64,000 nucleotides of DNA from Desulfurococcales archaeon (GCA_023255955.1 JAGDWD010000007.1:135929-199928), one strand, 5' to 3'. Shown: positions 42,739-51,346, counted from the stretch's first letter. Notes: generated by a model from the sequence alone, not told the origin. Numbers and translations are program-made.

Positions 42739-43169
42739 CTAACTCCCCTTAGGGATCATTAGTATCTCGAGAACCCGCGACTCGAAATCCATTATCACCT
42801 TCCTGAGCTCCATCAACTCCGCGTCGCTGAGTCTCCAAGCATTGATAGCTATCTCCCTCACTAGATCAAACAGCTTATCGTAACCGGCTGACCCGAACCT
42901 CTTGAGCGACTCGGCAAGCCTTAAGGCTTCCTTGAGGTCGCTTTCATGAAGTTCCAAGTACTTAAGGTCATTCTCACTCAACCTGTATACCCTAGCCCCC
43001 TCAATCAAGGAGGCCTCCACACCGACTAAGCCGTCGCGGATGGAGCTCCTCAGAACCGGGTACACGACTCCCGTGCTCAACCTAACCCCGATTAAGTCCT
43101 CCAACGACTTGATTAACCCGTAGACATGTTTTGGCTGATCCCTCAGAGCGCGAGAATCACCAACCTCAT
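42739..43169 (-). pseudogene. Frameshifted PadR-family transcriptional regulator
   Basis: The open part (42739-43104, 121 residues) contains the PadR core: IGVRLSTGVVYPVLRSSIRDGLV...VYRLSENDLKYLE. The first helix lies upstream in another frame (MRLVILALL from an ATG at 43169, then GDQPKHVYGLIKSLEDL), so one base was lost around 43145. PadR genes directly before an ABC ATPase usually control drug-efflux pumps. Here both genes are broken, and no permease gene was found. Confidence 0.75.
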
Positions 43170-43260
43170 GTACCCCCTCAACACAGTTATTCTTGGAAGC
43201 AATCTATTCATCGATATATCTATAAACATACCAGAAGTATATAAGCGCTTCCGACCTTCT

Positions 43261-43280
43261 CCCCGCTCTGAAGAGCGGGG
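43261..43280. terminator. Perfect GC-rich hairpin
   Basis: CCCCGCTCT-GA-AGAGCGGGG is a 9-bp perfect stem with a 2-nt loop (or 8 bp with 4 nt), followed on the plus strand by CTTTC. It lies between the DGC relic and the PadR relic. It may be a transcription terminator. Hairpins of this form followed by GGGGCTTTC also occur at the ends of archaeal IS200/IS605 elements. Confidence 0.5.
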
Positions 43281-43340
43281 CTTTCAGTTGTAAGGATGTG
43301 TAGTCAATACAGACACTAAAACGTAGTTATTTTGTTAACA

Positions 43341-43663
43341 CTAAGTTAGGTACCTGCTGATGAATTCACTAACCACTTTATCGGATATCTTCGCCACCTC
43401 TTCCTCGCCGAAGTCTAGTGAGGGCATCTTGTTAATCCCTTCCTTGGCTACCACTACCTCGTACGTGGGGTCTATCCCTCTCTACTTGAGGACACATTAA
43501 TCGCTATGACTACCTTAGCCTTCTCGAAGATCTCTATGTGTGTCTTACTACCAGTACCCACATCTGAGAGGCAACACATCCTGACCTTGTCAGGGAATGC
43601 CTTGCTCAGCCCCCTAGTAACCTCGTTACCGACCTGACCCACCATAGAAGCACCGTCGCACAC
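43341..43663 (-). pseudogene. Broken DGC-domain (putative zinc-binding) protein
   Basis: The 63-residue frame at 43472-43663 starts MCDGASMVGQVGNEVTRGLSKAFPDKVRMCCLSDVG, the DGC-domain opening with its conserved cysteines, and breaks off after VVIAIN. The expected GCPxxC block is lost. The rest continues in another frame as GIDPTYEVVVAKEGINKMPSLDFGEEEV and stops at 43341. A deletion plus frameshift removed the metal-binding middle. It follows the DIMB gene on the same strand, a setting in which such proteins are common. Confidence 0.75.
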
Positions 43664-43750
43664 GGCAATAATTATTAAGTCGCTAACGTGTGTGACGCAG
43701 TGTGGGAGTAGCTGGTACCTACTTGACGTGGACGTAGGAGTGCCTAGGAC

Positions 43751-44143
43751 TCATCGACCACCGTGGTGATCGTGTAGCTCGCGCGGCTCCTCAGCCTCCT
43801 TCAGCTCGTTATTAACGAACATTCTGATGGTCTCTTCAAGCGTTATCAAGCCCTCAAGTGTTTCCGGGATGAAGTACACCTTAACGCCACGCTCCCTAAG
43901 CATGGTGAAGGCACTGTGCCCCATACCCTGAGCTATCAGGGCGTTCACACCGTACGACGTCAGTAGATCAATCACGCCCGCCCCCCTCCCATGCTCGTGC
44001 TTCACATGAGGGTTCTCAATCACCTGTGAAATCTTATATTCCTTACCGTCAACCTCAACCAAGGTGAAGTAAGGAGCTCTGCCGAAGTGGGGGCTGAGGT
44101 AGTGCTTCCCGCTGACCTCAATAGTCGGTATCCCCACGATCAT
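43751..44143 (-). CDS. Dinitrogenase iron-molybdenum cofactor (NifX/NifB-C) family protein
   Basis: A 130-residue DIMB-fold protein: SPHFGRAPYFTLVEVDG, VKHEHGRGAGVIDLLTSYGVNALIAQGMGHSAFTMLRERGVKVYF, then a His-rich tail (HDHHGG). The family binds metal clusters or carries Fe-S/Mo precursors. No nitrogenase genes are near, so a general metal-cluster or orange-protein-like role is more likely. Intact, it sits 11 bp after the DUF5320 gene. Confidence 0.87.
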   Translation of the reverse strand: MIVGIPTIEVSGKHYLSPHFGRAPYFTLVEVDGKEYKISQVIENPHVKHEHGRGAGVIDLLTSYGVNALIAQGMGHSAFTMLRERGVKVYFIPETLEGLITLEETIRMFVNNELKEAEEPRELHDHHGGR

Positions 44144-44154
44144 CCAAGGAGCCC

Positions 44155-44412
44155 CTAGCTACCTTTCCTCAACTCCTCAAGTCTCTTATCTATTTCCTTG
44201 ATGACTGTTTCCGTTAGATATTTCTTTATCTCCTCTAAGTATCTTATCTCGTCCTCTTTACTTAACCACGGTGGGTAGTGGTACGGCCACCGCCACCAAC
44301 TCCTGAACCACCAACCAGGCCTCTCGTAAGGCGGTATGTAACTCCATGGCCCGTGACCTGGATACAGTTTACTACACATCCACCAACCCATGTTTTCCAC
44401 CAACTGAAACAT
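44155..44412 (-). CDS. DUF5320-like small Trp/Pro-rich protein
   Basis: An 85-residue protein. The N-terminal half is rich in Trp, Tyr, Pro and Gly (WSYIPPYERPGWWFRSWWRWPYHYPPW) and the C-terminal half is a charged helix (EDEIRYLEEIKKYLTETVIKEIDKRLEEL) resembling the coiled coil of DUF5320. In many anaerobes such proteins are encoded beside DIMB and DUF134 genes, as here. The function is unknown. Confidence 0.7.
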   Translation of the reverse strand: MFQLVENMGWWMCSKLYPGHGPWSYIPPYERPGWWFRSWWRWPYHYPPWLSKEDEIRYLEEIKKYLTETVIKEIDKRLEELRKGS

Positions 44413-44434
44413 ATTTCACAGTTAATAAACTTTT

Positions 44435-44776
44435 CTATTCTTGCTCGGCATTATTCCTCAAGGAGCTTGAAACAAGTTTAAACGGCTTCCTCTCAGCCAG
44501 TGCTTGAGCGACCTTAAATCTGCAGGACTCGAGCACACGCCAGAAAGTCGCCTTAGACATCCCAAGTCTGGTGGCTGCCTCATCAGTGGTTAAACCCTCA
44601 ACGTGAACCAACCTAAGAGCCTCCACCTCGTAGTCGTAAACCTCAACATAACCAGAGGTATCCAGACCTTCAACACCCTTAACAGGGAGGTAGATGATTT
44701 CATGTACCCTTCCAGGACTGACTGAAAACCCTGGAGGGACCCTATACCTCCATCTACAAGGAACACCCCTAGGCAT
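44435..44776 (-). CDS. DUF134 (UPF0251) HTH DNA-binding protein
   Basis: 113 residues from the ATG giving MPRGVPCRWRYRVPPG, the family's standard start (MPRPxxxRxV). The frame could extend 19 hydrophobic residues further upstream, but that is atypical. The C-terminal half contains a sigma-r4-like HTH: DYEVEALRLVHVEGLTTDEAATRLGMSKATFWRVLESCRFKVAQAL. It probably regulates the DUF5320-DIMB-DGC genes that follow it. It lies about 110 bp from the intact tRNA-Thr and reads away from it. Confidence 0.87.
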   Translation of the reverse strand: MPRGVPCRWRYRVPPGFSVSPGRVHEIIYLPVKGVEGLDTSGYVEVYDYEVEALRLVHVEGLTTDEAATRLGMSKATFWRVLESCRFKVAQALAERKPFKLVSSSLRNNAEQE

Positions 44777-44887
44777 TGCGAACCCCGTTACCAGAGATAA
44801 TAAGCTAACAAACATTAAGAGCATTACGCCCAAACCCGATGAAGACCCGTAAAACCTAAAAACGTCGGTTAGGTAGGTATTAATGGG

Positions 44888-44961
44888 GCCGCCGTAGCTC
44901 AGCTCGGTAGAGCGCCGGCCTTGTAAGCCGGATGTCGCGGGTTCAAATCCCGCCGGCGGCT
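44888..44961 (+). tRNA. tRNA-Thr (TGT)
   Basis: All stems pair: acceptor GCCGCCG/CGGCGGC with discriminator T, D-arm GCTCAGCTCGGTAGAGC, anticodon stem CCGGC/GCCGG with loop CTTGTAA (anticodon TGT), and T-arm GCGGG-TTCAAAT-CCCGC. CCA is encoded directly after (44962-44964). There is no intron. A degraded copy lies 2.8 kb upstream and the accessory genes lie between the two. Confidence 0.96.
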
Positions 44962-45133
44962 CCAGGTCACCGTACCCTGACTTTCACGGTGTCCTGAAGG
45001 ACAGTTTTCAGCTAGGTAGTTATGGCAGTAAGCTTCATAACTTCCTTTAAGCCCTCCAAAGATTCACTACCAAATCTCAAACATGTCTATCGGCATCCAC
45101 TATCTGAGATATCAGGATAGGCAGAGCCGTTTT

Positions 45134-45604
45134 CTATGCCTCCGATTTCCTTCTCTTCTCTCTAATAAACCAGAGAGCTAGGATCAATAAGGTTGCTCCA
45201 CCGCTAGCCATGAGGGCATTAGCCATGTTAGCGGCCATAGCGGCTAAGGCTAGTTCCCTTATAAGGATTATTACGCCCATCTCTATGAATCCTTCGAGGT
45301 ATCTCTCACCACCTATACTTGAGATAATAAAGCTCCTAGTAAGTTCTATCAATATTATCAGTACTAGAACATCAGAAACTATTATCTGGAGCTCACTTAA
45401 GGAAGACTCTACTCTAATGGACGTTAAGTCCCTGGCCAATATTACTAAAGCTATGAGAGCTAGTATTATCAGTACAACTACGAGAACCGCTTCCGTAAAC
45501 TCGATGAGTTCTTTAGCTACCCTGGTCACTATTAATACAAAACTGCGGACCTTCTTACTGAGGCTTCTGGTAGGTAAGATATTCTCACTGGTCAATATCC
45601 TCAC
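45134..45604 (-). CDS. PsiE-like membrane protein
   Basis: A 156-residue protein with four predicted helices (about 33-57, 70-90, 105-125, 130-147). The arrangement LIEFTEAVLVVVLIILALIALVILARDL..., VLVLIILIELTRSFI and YLEGFIEMGVIILIRELAL follows the phosphate-starvation-inducible PsiE family. The molecular function is unknown. It stands alone between tRNA-Thr and the divergent trm1 gene. Confidence 0.65.
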   Translation of the reverse strand: MRILTSENILPTRSLSKKVRSFVLIVTRVAKELIEFTEAVLVVVLIILALIALVILARDLTSIRVESSLSELQIIVSDVLVLIILIELTRSFIISSIGGERYLEGFIEMGVIILIRELALAAMAANMANALMASGGATLLILALWFIREKRRKSEA

Positions 45605-45719
45605 CCAGGTCTAATTAAAGATAGTGCTTACCCCTTAAGAGGTTTACGTATATGTTTTCTATTGAGACATAGGTTATTGTTAGACTAGTAGAAAAGTATT
45701 ACTAAACAGTCTGTGAAGT

Positions 45720-46928
45720 ATGTTTAGATGTGGAGGTGCTATGACAGTACCCGACGAACTTGTGGAGTTTGTTGAGGGCAGGGTTAAGCTCCTGATATAT
45801 AATCCAGAGAGGTATAGAAGATCTGACGGTGTTTATGAGCCGTCATGGTCCCCAGTATTCTATAATCCAGTAATGGTCATCAATAGAGACTTCAGCATCC
45901 TTATAGCTGCTTCCCTAGGGTTTAAAGATGCTACTGTCTTAGACGCACTATCTGGTACTGGAGTAAGAGCTCTAAGGTATTGCCTCGAAGTACCTGATGT
46001 AGTGAAGTGCTACGCTAACGATGTGGATAGCCAAGCCTATGAGCTTATAGTTAGGAACATATCTCACAATAATCTCGAGTCTAAGGTCATAGCACTGAAT
46101 GAAGATGCTAACATCGTTATGTACTCGCTCAAGAAGTCCGGTGTGAAGCTCGACCTCATAGACATAGATCCCTACGGATCACCAGCACCCTTCCTCAGAG
46201 CAGCATCATGGTCTGTAAGGAATGGTGGGTACATCGGTGCGACAGCTACTGATATAGCGTCCCTATCTGGAAACAAACCTTGGGCTGGTACACGAAGATA
46301 CTGGTGCTACCTCACTCCCACAGATGTACCCAAGATTCTAGCGTTAAGGGTTCTAATGGGTTACGTAGCTAGGATAGCAGCTGAAATCGATAGGTATGTA
46401 GAGCCCGCCACCTACCTACTAGGGAACCACTTCATCAGGGTCCTCTACAGAGTAAAGAAAGGTGCGACAGCTGCTGACGCTATGTTATCAAAGAGCTTAG
46501 GATTCATGAAGTACTGTAGGTACTGCGGTTACAGGGAGTTCACATATGAAACCTATGAGAGGGTCTGTAAAATATGTGGTAATAAGCTCGAATACATCGG
46601 ACCTCTTTGGATTGATAAGCTAGTAAATAAAGAGCTAGTAGGGAGGGCTAGGAACATACTACCTTCATATTCGTATATGACTTCAGCTAGCAGACTATCT
46701 AAGATACTCGAGCAACAGTCAGTAGAAGCTGATGCGGAGGCTTTAGTACCTTACAATGTGGTCCAGCTATCGAGTAGGTTAAGGACGAGTTCACCGAAAA
46801 TTTCAAAGGTCATCGAATGCCTTAGAGCTGCTGATTACTCCGCGGTAAGATACTACGGGGAGGAGGCAGTTATAGGTACTAACGCACCGTACGATTCTTT
46901 GGTTACCTGCTTAAAACAGGGATCGTAA
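45720..46928 (+). CDS. trm1: tRNA (guanine-26-N2)-dimethyltransferase Trm1
   Basis: A 402-residue SAM-dependent enzyme that dimethylates G26 of tRNAs. Seen: VFYNPVMVINRDFSILIAA, the SAM-binding VLDALSGTGVRALRY, LIDIDPYGSPAPFL (the catalytic DPYGxP) and GATATDIASLSG, then a C-terminal zinc motif CRYCGYREFTYETYERVCKICG. The ATG at 45720 gives seven extra residues. A second ATG at 45741 (MTVPDELVEF) is equally possible. Confidence 0.94.
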   Translation: MFRCGGAMTVPDELVEFVEGRVKLLIYNPERYRRSDGVYEPSWSPVFYNPVMVINRDFSILIAASLGFKDATVLDALSGTGVRALRYCLEVPDVVKCYANDVDSQAYELIVRNISHNNLESKVIALNEDANIVMYSLKKSGVKLDLIDIDPYGSPAPFLRAASWSVRNGGYIGATATDIASLSGNKPWAGTRRYWCYLTPTDVPKILALRVLMGYVARIAAEIDRYVEPATYLLGNHFIRVLYRVKKGATAADAMLSKSLGFMKYCRYCGYREFTYETYERVCKICGNKLEYIGPLWIDKLVNKELVGRARNILPSYSYMTSASRLSKILEQQSVEADAEALVPYNVVQLSSRLRTSSPKISKVIECLRAADYSAVRYYGEEAVIGTNAPYDSLVTCLKQGS

Positions 46929-47205
46929 CAAAGCTGAAGTATTTAATGACTAGGGATATGTATTTGTACCATGTTCTACTATAGTTAATTCGAGATATGT
47001 TACATAGTCTCATTCCAGCTACATGAACCTCTTCTTTGAACCTTACTATATATAGAGAGTTACCAAAATATCTCAATACGAAATAAGCAAGAATTATGTT
47101 TAAACTTATCGCTAATCAGGTCAAATGAGGTCCAGAAGCATTTATCTAGATACTCGTATCCACTCACAAAACACTTCTTCAATTACGGAGCTAGCATTTC
47201 CTTAG

Positions 47206-47529
47206 TTATTTTTGAGGCTTTACAAGAATGAGACCTCTGTACTTACTCACCATGATAGCATTACCGGATTTTACCAGTTCTCTGATGACAGCCCTAGCTA
47301 AACTTACCTTCACACCAAGTGATGATGCTAGCGAGGACGGTGTAACAATCTTAGATTCAGTTAGAACCTTGGATGCTCTTTCAAGGAGCTGATCCGACAA
47401 ACCTAGACTAACCTTTTTAGTGGGCTTCTCCTCCTTAGCCTTCTTAGCTTGTTCCTTCACTTCTTTAGCCTTCTTTCGTGCTTCCTTATCCATCACACTT
47501 AGAGGCTTCTTAGCTTTTCCTCCACCCAA
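47206..47529 (-). CDS. rps25e: 30S ribosomal protein S25e
   Basis: A 107-residue archaeal/eukaryal small-subunit protein. A Lys-rich N-terminal tail (about 1-42) is followed by a winged helix: LSDQLLERASKVLTESKIVTPSSLASSLGVKVSLARAVIRELVKSGNAIMVSKYRGLILV. The start is TTG (TTGGGTGGAGGA). It has its own promoter. Confidence 0.93.
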   Translation of the reverse strand: MGGGKAKKPLSVMDKEARKKAKEVKEQAKKAKEEKPTKKVSLGLSDQLLERASKVLTESKIVTPSSLASSLGVKVSLARAVIRELVKSGNAIMVSKYRGLILVKPQK

Positions 47530-47560
47530 TTTTACTCTCCATATGAGGACCGTATTTCAG

Positions 47561-47570
47561 TCTTATAAAT
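47561..47570 (-). promoter_or_regulatory. TATA box of the S25e gene
   Basis: ATTTATAAGA on the minus strand is centred about 37 bp before the TTG start, which gives a predicted leader of about 10 nt. It is one of the best matches to the archaeal TATA consensus in this window. Confidence 0.5.
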
Positions 47571-47631
47571 TTTAGAGAGTTCGTGGAACGCACTTATACT
47601 TCTCTTTAAAATTCTCTCTAGGGCCGTCATA

Positions 47632-48984
47632 GTGTCGGGACCCGGAGGCATCATCACTAAGCTACGATATCTAAGCTCCGTAGCTGTGGTGGGTGCCTCA
47701 CCTATTAGAGGAAAGATAGGCTACGAGCTGGTTCGAAATATTGTTAGCTTCGGATTTGAGGGAGATATATATCCAGTGAACCCTAAGTACGGTGAAGTAC
47801 TAGGTCTGAGGTGTTACAATACAGTACGGGAGATTCCGGGTAAGGTAGATCTAGCAGTTGTGGCTGTACCTGCTCCATCAGTTGCCGACGTCTTGAAGGA
47901 TTTGTGCTATAAGGACGTGGATATAGCGGTAGTAGTGTCTTCGGGGTTTAGAGAAAGGGGTCGGATGGAGCTGGAAAACTCCATTAAGAGAATAGCTAAT
48001 GAGTGCAATATGAGGGTGATAGGACCTAACTCAGCAGGTGTGACCTCATCCCCAAGCAGGCTTCATGCAAGCATAGAAATCCTCCCGAAGCCGGGTAAGG
48101 TAGCAGTAGTATCTCACAGTGGTGCTGTAGGGGGTGTAGCTATTCATGAGCTACGGAAGTATGGCTCAGGCATAAGCTACTTTATCAGTTTAGGTAATAG
48201 TGTCGATGTCAGTTTAGAGGAGGTAATATACGAGCTAGCCGGAGACCCCGATACTGAGGCGGTAGTGGTTTACGCTGAGTGGGTTAAGAACGGTAGGGAG
48301 TTTATGGAGGCCTTGAGGAAGCTATCAAGGAGTAAACCAGTTACGGTAGTAAAGGGAGGGTGGGGTGAGACTAGCTCTAAAGCCGTGTTATCGCATACCG
48401 GGGGAATGGCATCATCGTACGAAGTGTTTAAAGCTGCGGTGAGGCAGGCTGGCGGAGTTCTAGCTGAAGAGATAGAGGAGGCTGTAGCAGTAGTAGAAAT
48501 ACTCAGGAAACTAGGAAATCTAGGCACCGTAAATCGCGTACTCATTGTGACGAATTCAGGGGGATACGGAATTCTACTAGCGTCCCACCTAGAAGTTACT
48601 GGGGTGAGATTGCCTGAAGTGAGTCAGGAGCTAAGAGAGCGGCTAGAGCAGCTAGCAGGTAAGGAGTTTACCGGGAGCAACCCCATCGACTTTGGAGGTG
48701 ACGCTAAGTCTGAGGACATAGGGAGAGCGCTCTCAGCTCCCGAGCTTCAATCACATTATGATCTAGCTGTAGTAGTATATGTACCTACATCAGCTGAGCC
48801 CCCTGAAAACATATGCGAAAACTTCAAGAAAGCCGTCGAGTCGGTTCCTACAATATACTTAGTAGCAGGCGGTGGATCAGAGGATCTACTTAACTGCTTA
48901 TCTGAGTCTAAACCCTCGACCTATAGACTCCTATATCTATCTAAGCTGGTTTCAGAGCTAGCTAGACGGATCCGGATTACCTAG
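47632..48984 (+). CDS. ADP-forming acyl-CoA synthetase alpha-subunit-type protein
   Basis: A 450-residue protein with a GTG start. The layout is a CoA-binding domain (VAVVGASPIRGKIGYELVRNI..), two ligase-CoA domains (VVSHSGAVGGVAIHEL, then VVKGGWGETSSKAVLSHTGGMASSYEVFKAAVRQAGG) and the catalytic His in SHTGG. Such enzymes make ATP from acyl-CoA plus ADP and phosphate in fermenting archaea. The beta subunit (ATP-grasp) is not next to it and not in this window, so substrate and partner are unknown. Confidence 0.85.
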   Translation: MSGPGGIITKLRYLSSVAVVGASPIRGKIGYELVRNIVSFGFEGDIYPVNPKYGEVLGLRCYNTVREIPGKVDLAVVAVPAPSVADVLKDLCYKDVDIAVVVSSGFRERGRMELENSIKRIANECNMRVIGPNSAGVTSSPSRLHASIEILPKPGKVAVVSHSGAVGGVAIHELRKYGSGISYFISLGNSVDVSLEEVIYELAGDPDTEAVVVYAEWVKNGREFMEALRKLSRSKPVTVVKGGWGETSSKAVLSHTGGMASSYEVFKAAVRQAGGVLAEEIEEAVAVVEILRKLGNLGTVNRVLIVTNSGGYGILLASHLEVTGVRLPEVSQELRERLEQLAGKEFTGSNPIDFGGDAKSEDIGRALSAPELQSHYDLAVVVYVPTSAEPPENICENFKKAVESVPTIYLVAGGGSEDLLNCLSESKPSTYRLLYLSKLVSELARRIRIT

Positions 48985-49139
48985 ATCTTAAGGTAGTCTC
49001 TAGGAAGTCCTTAGTGAGCTGATTAAAGTTCTTAGCCCTCCCGACTACCTCTTCTCTCAAGGTTTCCAAGCATGTAAGCTACCCATAAACTCTCTTCTCA
49101 GATTCCCCTTCATTATTGTAGTAGCTGGTTTCGTGCTAC

Positions 49140-50069
49140 TTAGGTAGGTATCACATCTCGCTGGGTTGTTACTAGTACCGACCCGTCCTTGAGGAGTAAA
49201 ACGGTTTCCTCGAACTGTGCGACACGGCTACCTGGGGTATCGCTGAGGACTGGGTAGGCTGTGAGGCATCCTGAGCTGCTCAGGTTCTTGAAGATTTCAC
49301 GTAATCTGCTTACACCTCCAACTACGATAATCAACTCGGGGAACCATCTCTCAGAGAAGGGTAATGTTCTAACTTTCTTGAATACCTCCTTAATTATCTG
49401 ATCCTCAGGGAGTTCCTCACATTTTGTGTACCGCCTAATTGAGTATATATTAATTCTTTTCTCTTCGTGGACTATGCCACGTCCGGTCGAGGCAAAGGGC
49501 TCTATAGCATACGCAGATCCTAGTGTGAGACGGTTGAAGTTTAGAGGATCTCTGTAGTTAGGTATGGTTTCCCCGGCATGAATGGTGTATTCTGCTAAGC
49601 TATGGCCACTCAGGTTCCTTACGGGCTTAAAGCCCCTACTCTTTATCACCTTCTCTATCACAGCACCTATGTCCGATGCTCTAATTCCTGGCTTGATAGC
49701 CTTCAAAGCTCTATCGAGAGCTTCCCTAGTAGCTTCAACTAGATCTCCATACTTATCACTAAACGAGATAGTTATAGCTGTGTCAGCTATGTATCCATCG
49801 ACATGCACTCCTATGTCTATCTTAACCACGCTCTCCTCCGGGACGGTACCGACATCATCTATGTATGCGGTTCTGTGTGCCGCCTCATTGTCTATGGAGA
49901 TGTTAACTGGAAATGCCGGTTCAGCACCTAACTCCCTTATATAGTTCTCGAGAGATGTGACGACGTCAAGTATTTTATCTCCGGGCCTTACCTCCCTTAA
50001 CGCCCTGGCCTTAACCTTCTCAGCGATCTCACCGGCTCTCAGGTACTTCCTCACTACCTCCTCGTCCAA
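49140..50069 (-). CDS. map: Methionine aminopeptidase, type II
   Basis: A 309-residue metalloprotease that removes the initiator methionine. Ligands in order: VKIDIGVHVDGYIADTAI (both Asp), SGHSLAEYTIHAGETIPNY (His), AIEPFASTGRG (Glu) and AQFEETVLL (last Glu). Family features FPVNISIDNEAAHRTAYIDD and the type II insertion are present. Length is typical of archaeal MetAP2-like enzymes (295-310). Confidence 0.96.
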   Translation of the reverse strand: MDEEVVRKYLRAGEIAEKVKARALREVRPGDKILDVVTSLENYIRELGAEPAFPVNISIDNEAAHRTAYIDDVGTVPEESVVKIDIGVHVDGYIADTAITISFSDKYGDLVEATREALDRALKAIKPGIRASDIGAVIEKVIKSRGFKPVRNLSGHSLAEYTIHAGETIPNYRDPLNFNRLTLGSAYAIEPFASTGRGIVHEEKRINIYSIRRYTKCEELPEDQIIKEVFKKVRTLPFSERWFPELIIVVGGVSRLREIFKNLSSSGCLTAYPVLSDTPGSRVAQFEETVLLLKDGSVLVTTQRDVIPT

Positions 50070-50350
50070 GATCTCTCCAGTTTTCTAAGATGCTCTAACC
50101 TAAATGTATTTAAGGGCTTACCGGTCAGACGGGGATTCTAAGACATCACCCATCAAAAGCGGCAGATCTCCTCATCCCGCCTATCCAGCTCCAACTACCT
50201 ACTCAGCCCTGCGCGAGTTCTTCACTTTTCTGCCCTTTCGAGCTTCATCACTAAGATATGTACAGCTTCAGAACATTTTAGCTTTATGTTCCGCGCGAGC
50301 ATAGCTAACAATTTATTTTGTAAACCCTAGTTGAACCTGGTGTACTCTAG

Positions 50351-51346
50351 GTGATTTGGAAGATACTTTCATATCCTAGGTTCAAGCTCACATCCCTACC
50401 GACACCGATGGAGAGATCGATTAAGCTAGGTAAGGAGTTAGGTATAGAACTCTTCATAAAGCGTGATGACGTTATGGAACTCTGTCTAGGAGGTAATAAG
50501 GTCAGGAAACTAGAGTTCATAGTAGCAGACGCTATCCGCAAGGGCTGTGACGTACTGATAACCCGCGGTGCTACACACTCGAACCATGTGAGGCTGACAG
50601 CAGCCGCTGCGCGGAAGGCGGGGATGGACGTCTATGCCGTGATAACACCGCCTGGTAATATGGATACGCAAGGTAACATACTACTCGATAGACTTCTCGG
50701 TGCCACGCTAGTCCCAGTTGAAAAGACTGAGGAGGCTGACGACGTTATGAGAAGTATAGCTGAGAAGCTGAGGTCCGAAGGTAGGAGACCCTACATAATC
50801 CCAGCAGGAGGTGCCTCTGAGATGGGGGTTTTAGGTTACACCCTCGCAGCTTTAGAGATCCTTGAGCAGTCAACACTTCTCGGGGTAAGACCGGAGTATA
50901 TAGTGCACGCCACGGGAACGGGAGCCACTCAGACCGGTCTAACACTAGGCCTTAAACTACTCGGTGCGGAGAACGTGAAAGTAATCGGGATTTCAAACGG
51001 TAGGAAAGCTTCGGACGTAGTAAAGAGGCTTGTAGAGCTCTTCAACTCGACAACTAGTATGCTCGGCTTAGACGTCAGAGCCTCGGAGGATGACTTCATA
51101 GTTTATGATGAGTACGGATTCGGAGGTTACGGTGTCATAACTAGGGAAGTAGTAGAGACGATGAAGTACGTCGCTAGGACGGAGGGGATACTTCTAGACC
51201 CAGTATATACGGCTAAAGCGATGTACGGTCTTATAGATCTGGTCCATAGAGGCGTAATAAGGAAAGGTAGTACAGTAGTCTTCATACATACCGGGGGATC
51301 TCCAATACCGTTCCAATACGCGGGTAAAATAGCTGAGTATCTCTAG
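50351..51346 (+). CDS. PLP-dependent D-cysteine desulfhydrase/ACC deaminase family protein
   Basis: A 331-residue fold-type II PLP enzyme. KRDDVMELCLGGNKVRKLEF contains the PLP lysine (Lys50). RGATHSNHVRLTAAAARKAGM, PAGGASEMGVLGY, ATGTGATQTGLTLGLKLLG (phosphate loop) and VFIHTGGSPIPFQYAGKIAEYL follow. The family includes D-cysteine desulfhydrase, ACC deaminase and L-cysteate sulfo-lyase, and the sequence alone does not choose. The start is GTG. A 280-bp spacer before it shows nothing else. Confidence 0.88.
   Translation: MIWKILSYPRFKLTSLPTPMERSIKLGKELGIELFIKRDDVMELCLGGNKVRKLEFIVADAIRKGCDVLITRGATHSNHVRLTAAAARKAGMDVYAVITPPGNMDTQGNILLDRLLGATLVPVEKTEEADDVMRSIAEKLRSEGRRPYIIPAGGASEMGVLGYTLAALEILEQSTLLGVRPEYIVHATGTGATQTGLTLGLKLLGAENVKVIGISNGRKASDVVKRLVELFNSTTSMLGLDVRASEDDFIVYDEYGFGGYGVITREVVETMKYVARTEGILLDPVYTAKAMYGLIDLVHRGVIRKGSTVVFIHTGGSPIPFQYAGKIAEYL

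Noticed and set aside
43751-44143. Nitrogenase cofactor biosynthesis locus
   Set aside because: The NifX-like domain alone does not imply nitrogen fixation. No nifH, nifD, nifK, nifE, nifN or nifB is present, and the neighbours are DUF134 and DUF5320.
44777-44833. N-terminal hydrophobic extension of the DUF134 protein as a signal peptide
   Set aside because: A DNA-binding HTH protein needs no export signal, and the family starts with MPRxxxxR, found at 44776.
45210-45614. Plus-strand open frame of 134 codons opposite the PsiE-like gene
   Set aside because: It is the mirror of the hydrophobic minus-strand gene (Ser/Thr/Ile-rich shadow), with no start signal or family resemblance.
50104-50304. 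66-codon frame in the spacer before the PLP enzyme
   Set aside because: Composition is atypical, no ribosome-binding site was seen, and the peptide looks random (Ser/Pro/Arg/Ala-rich).
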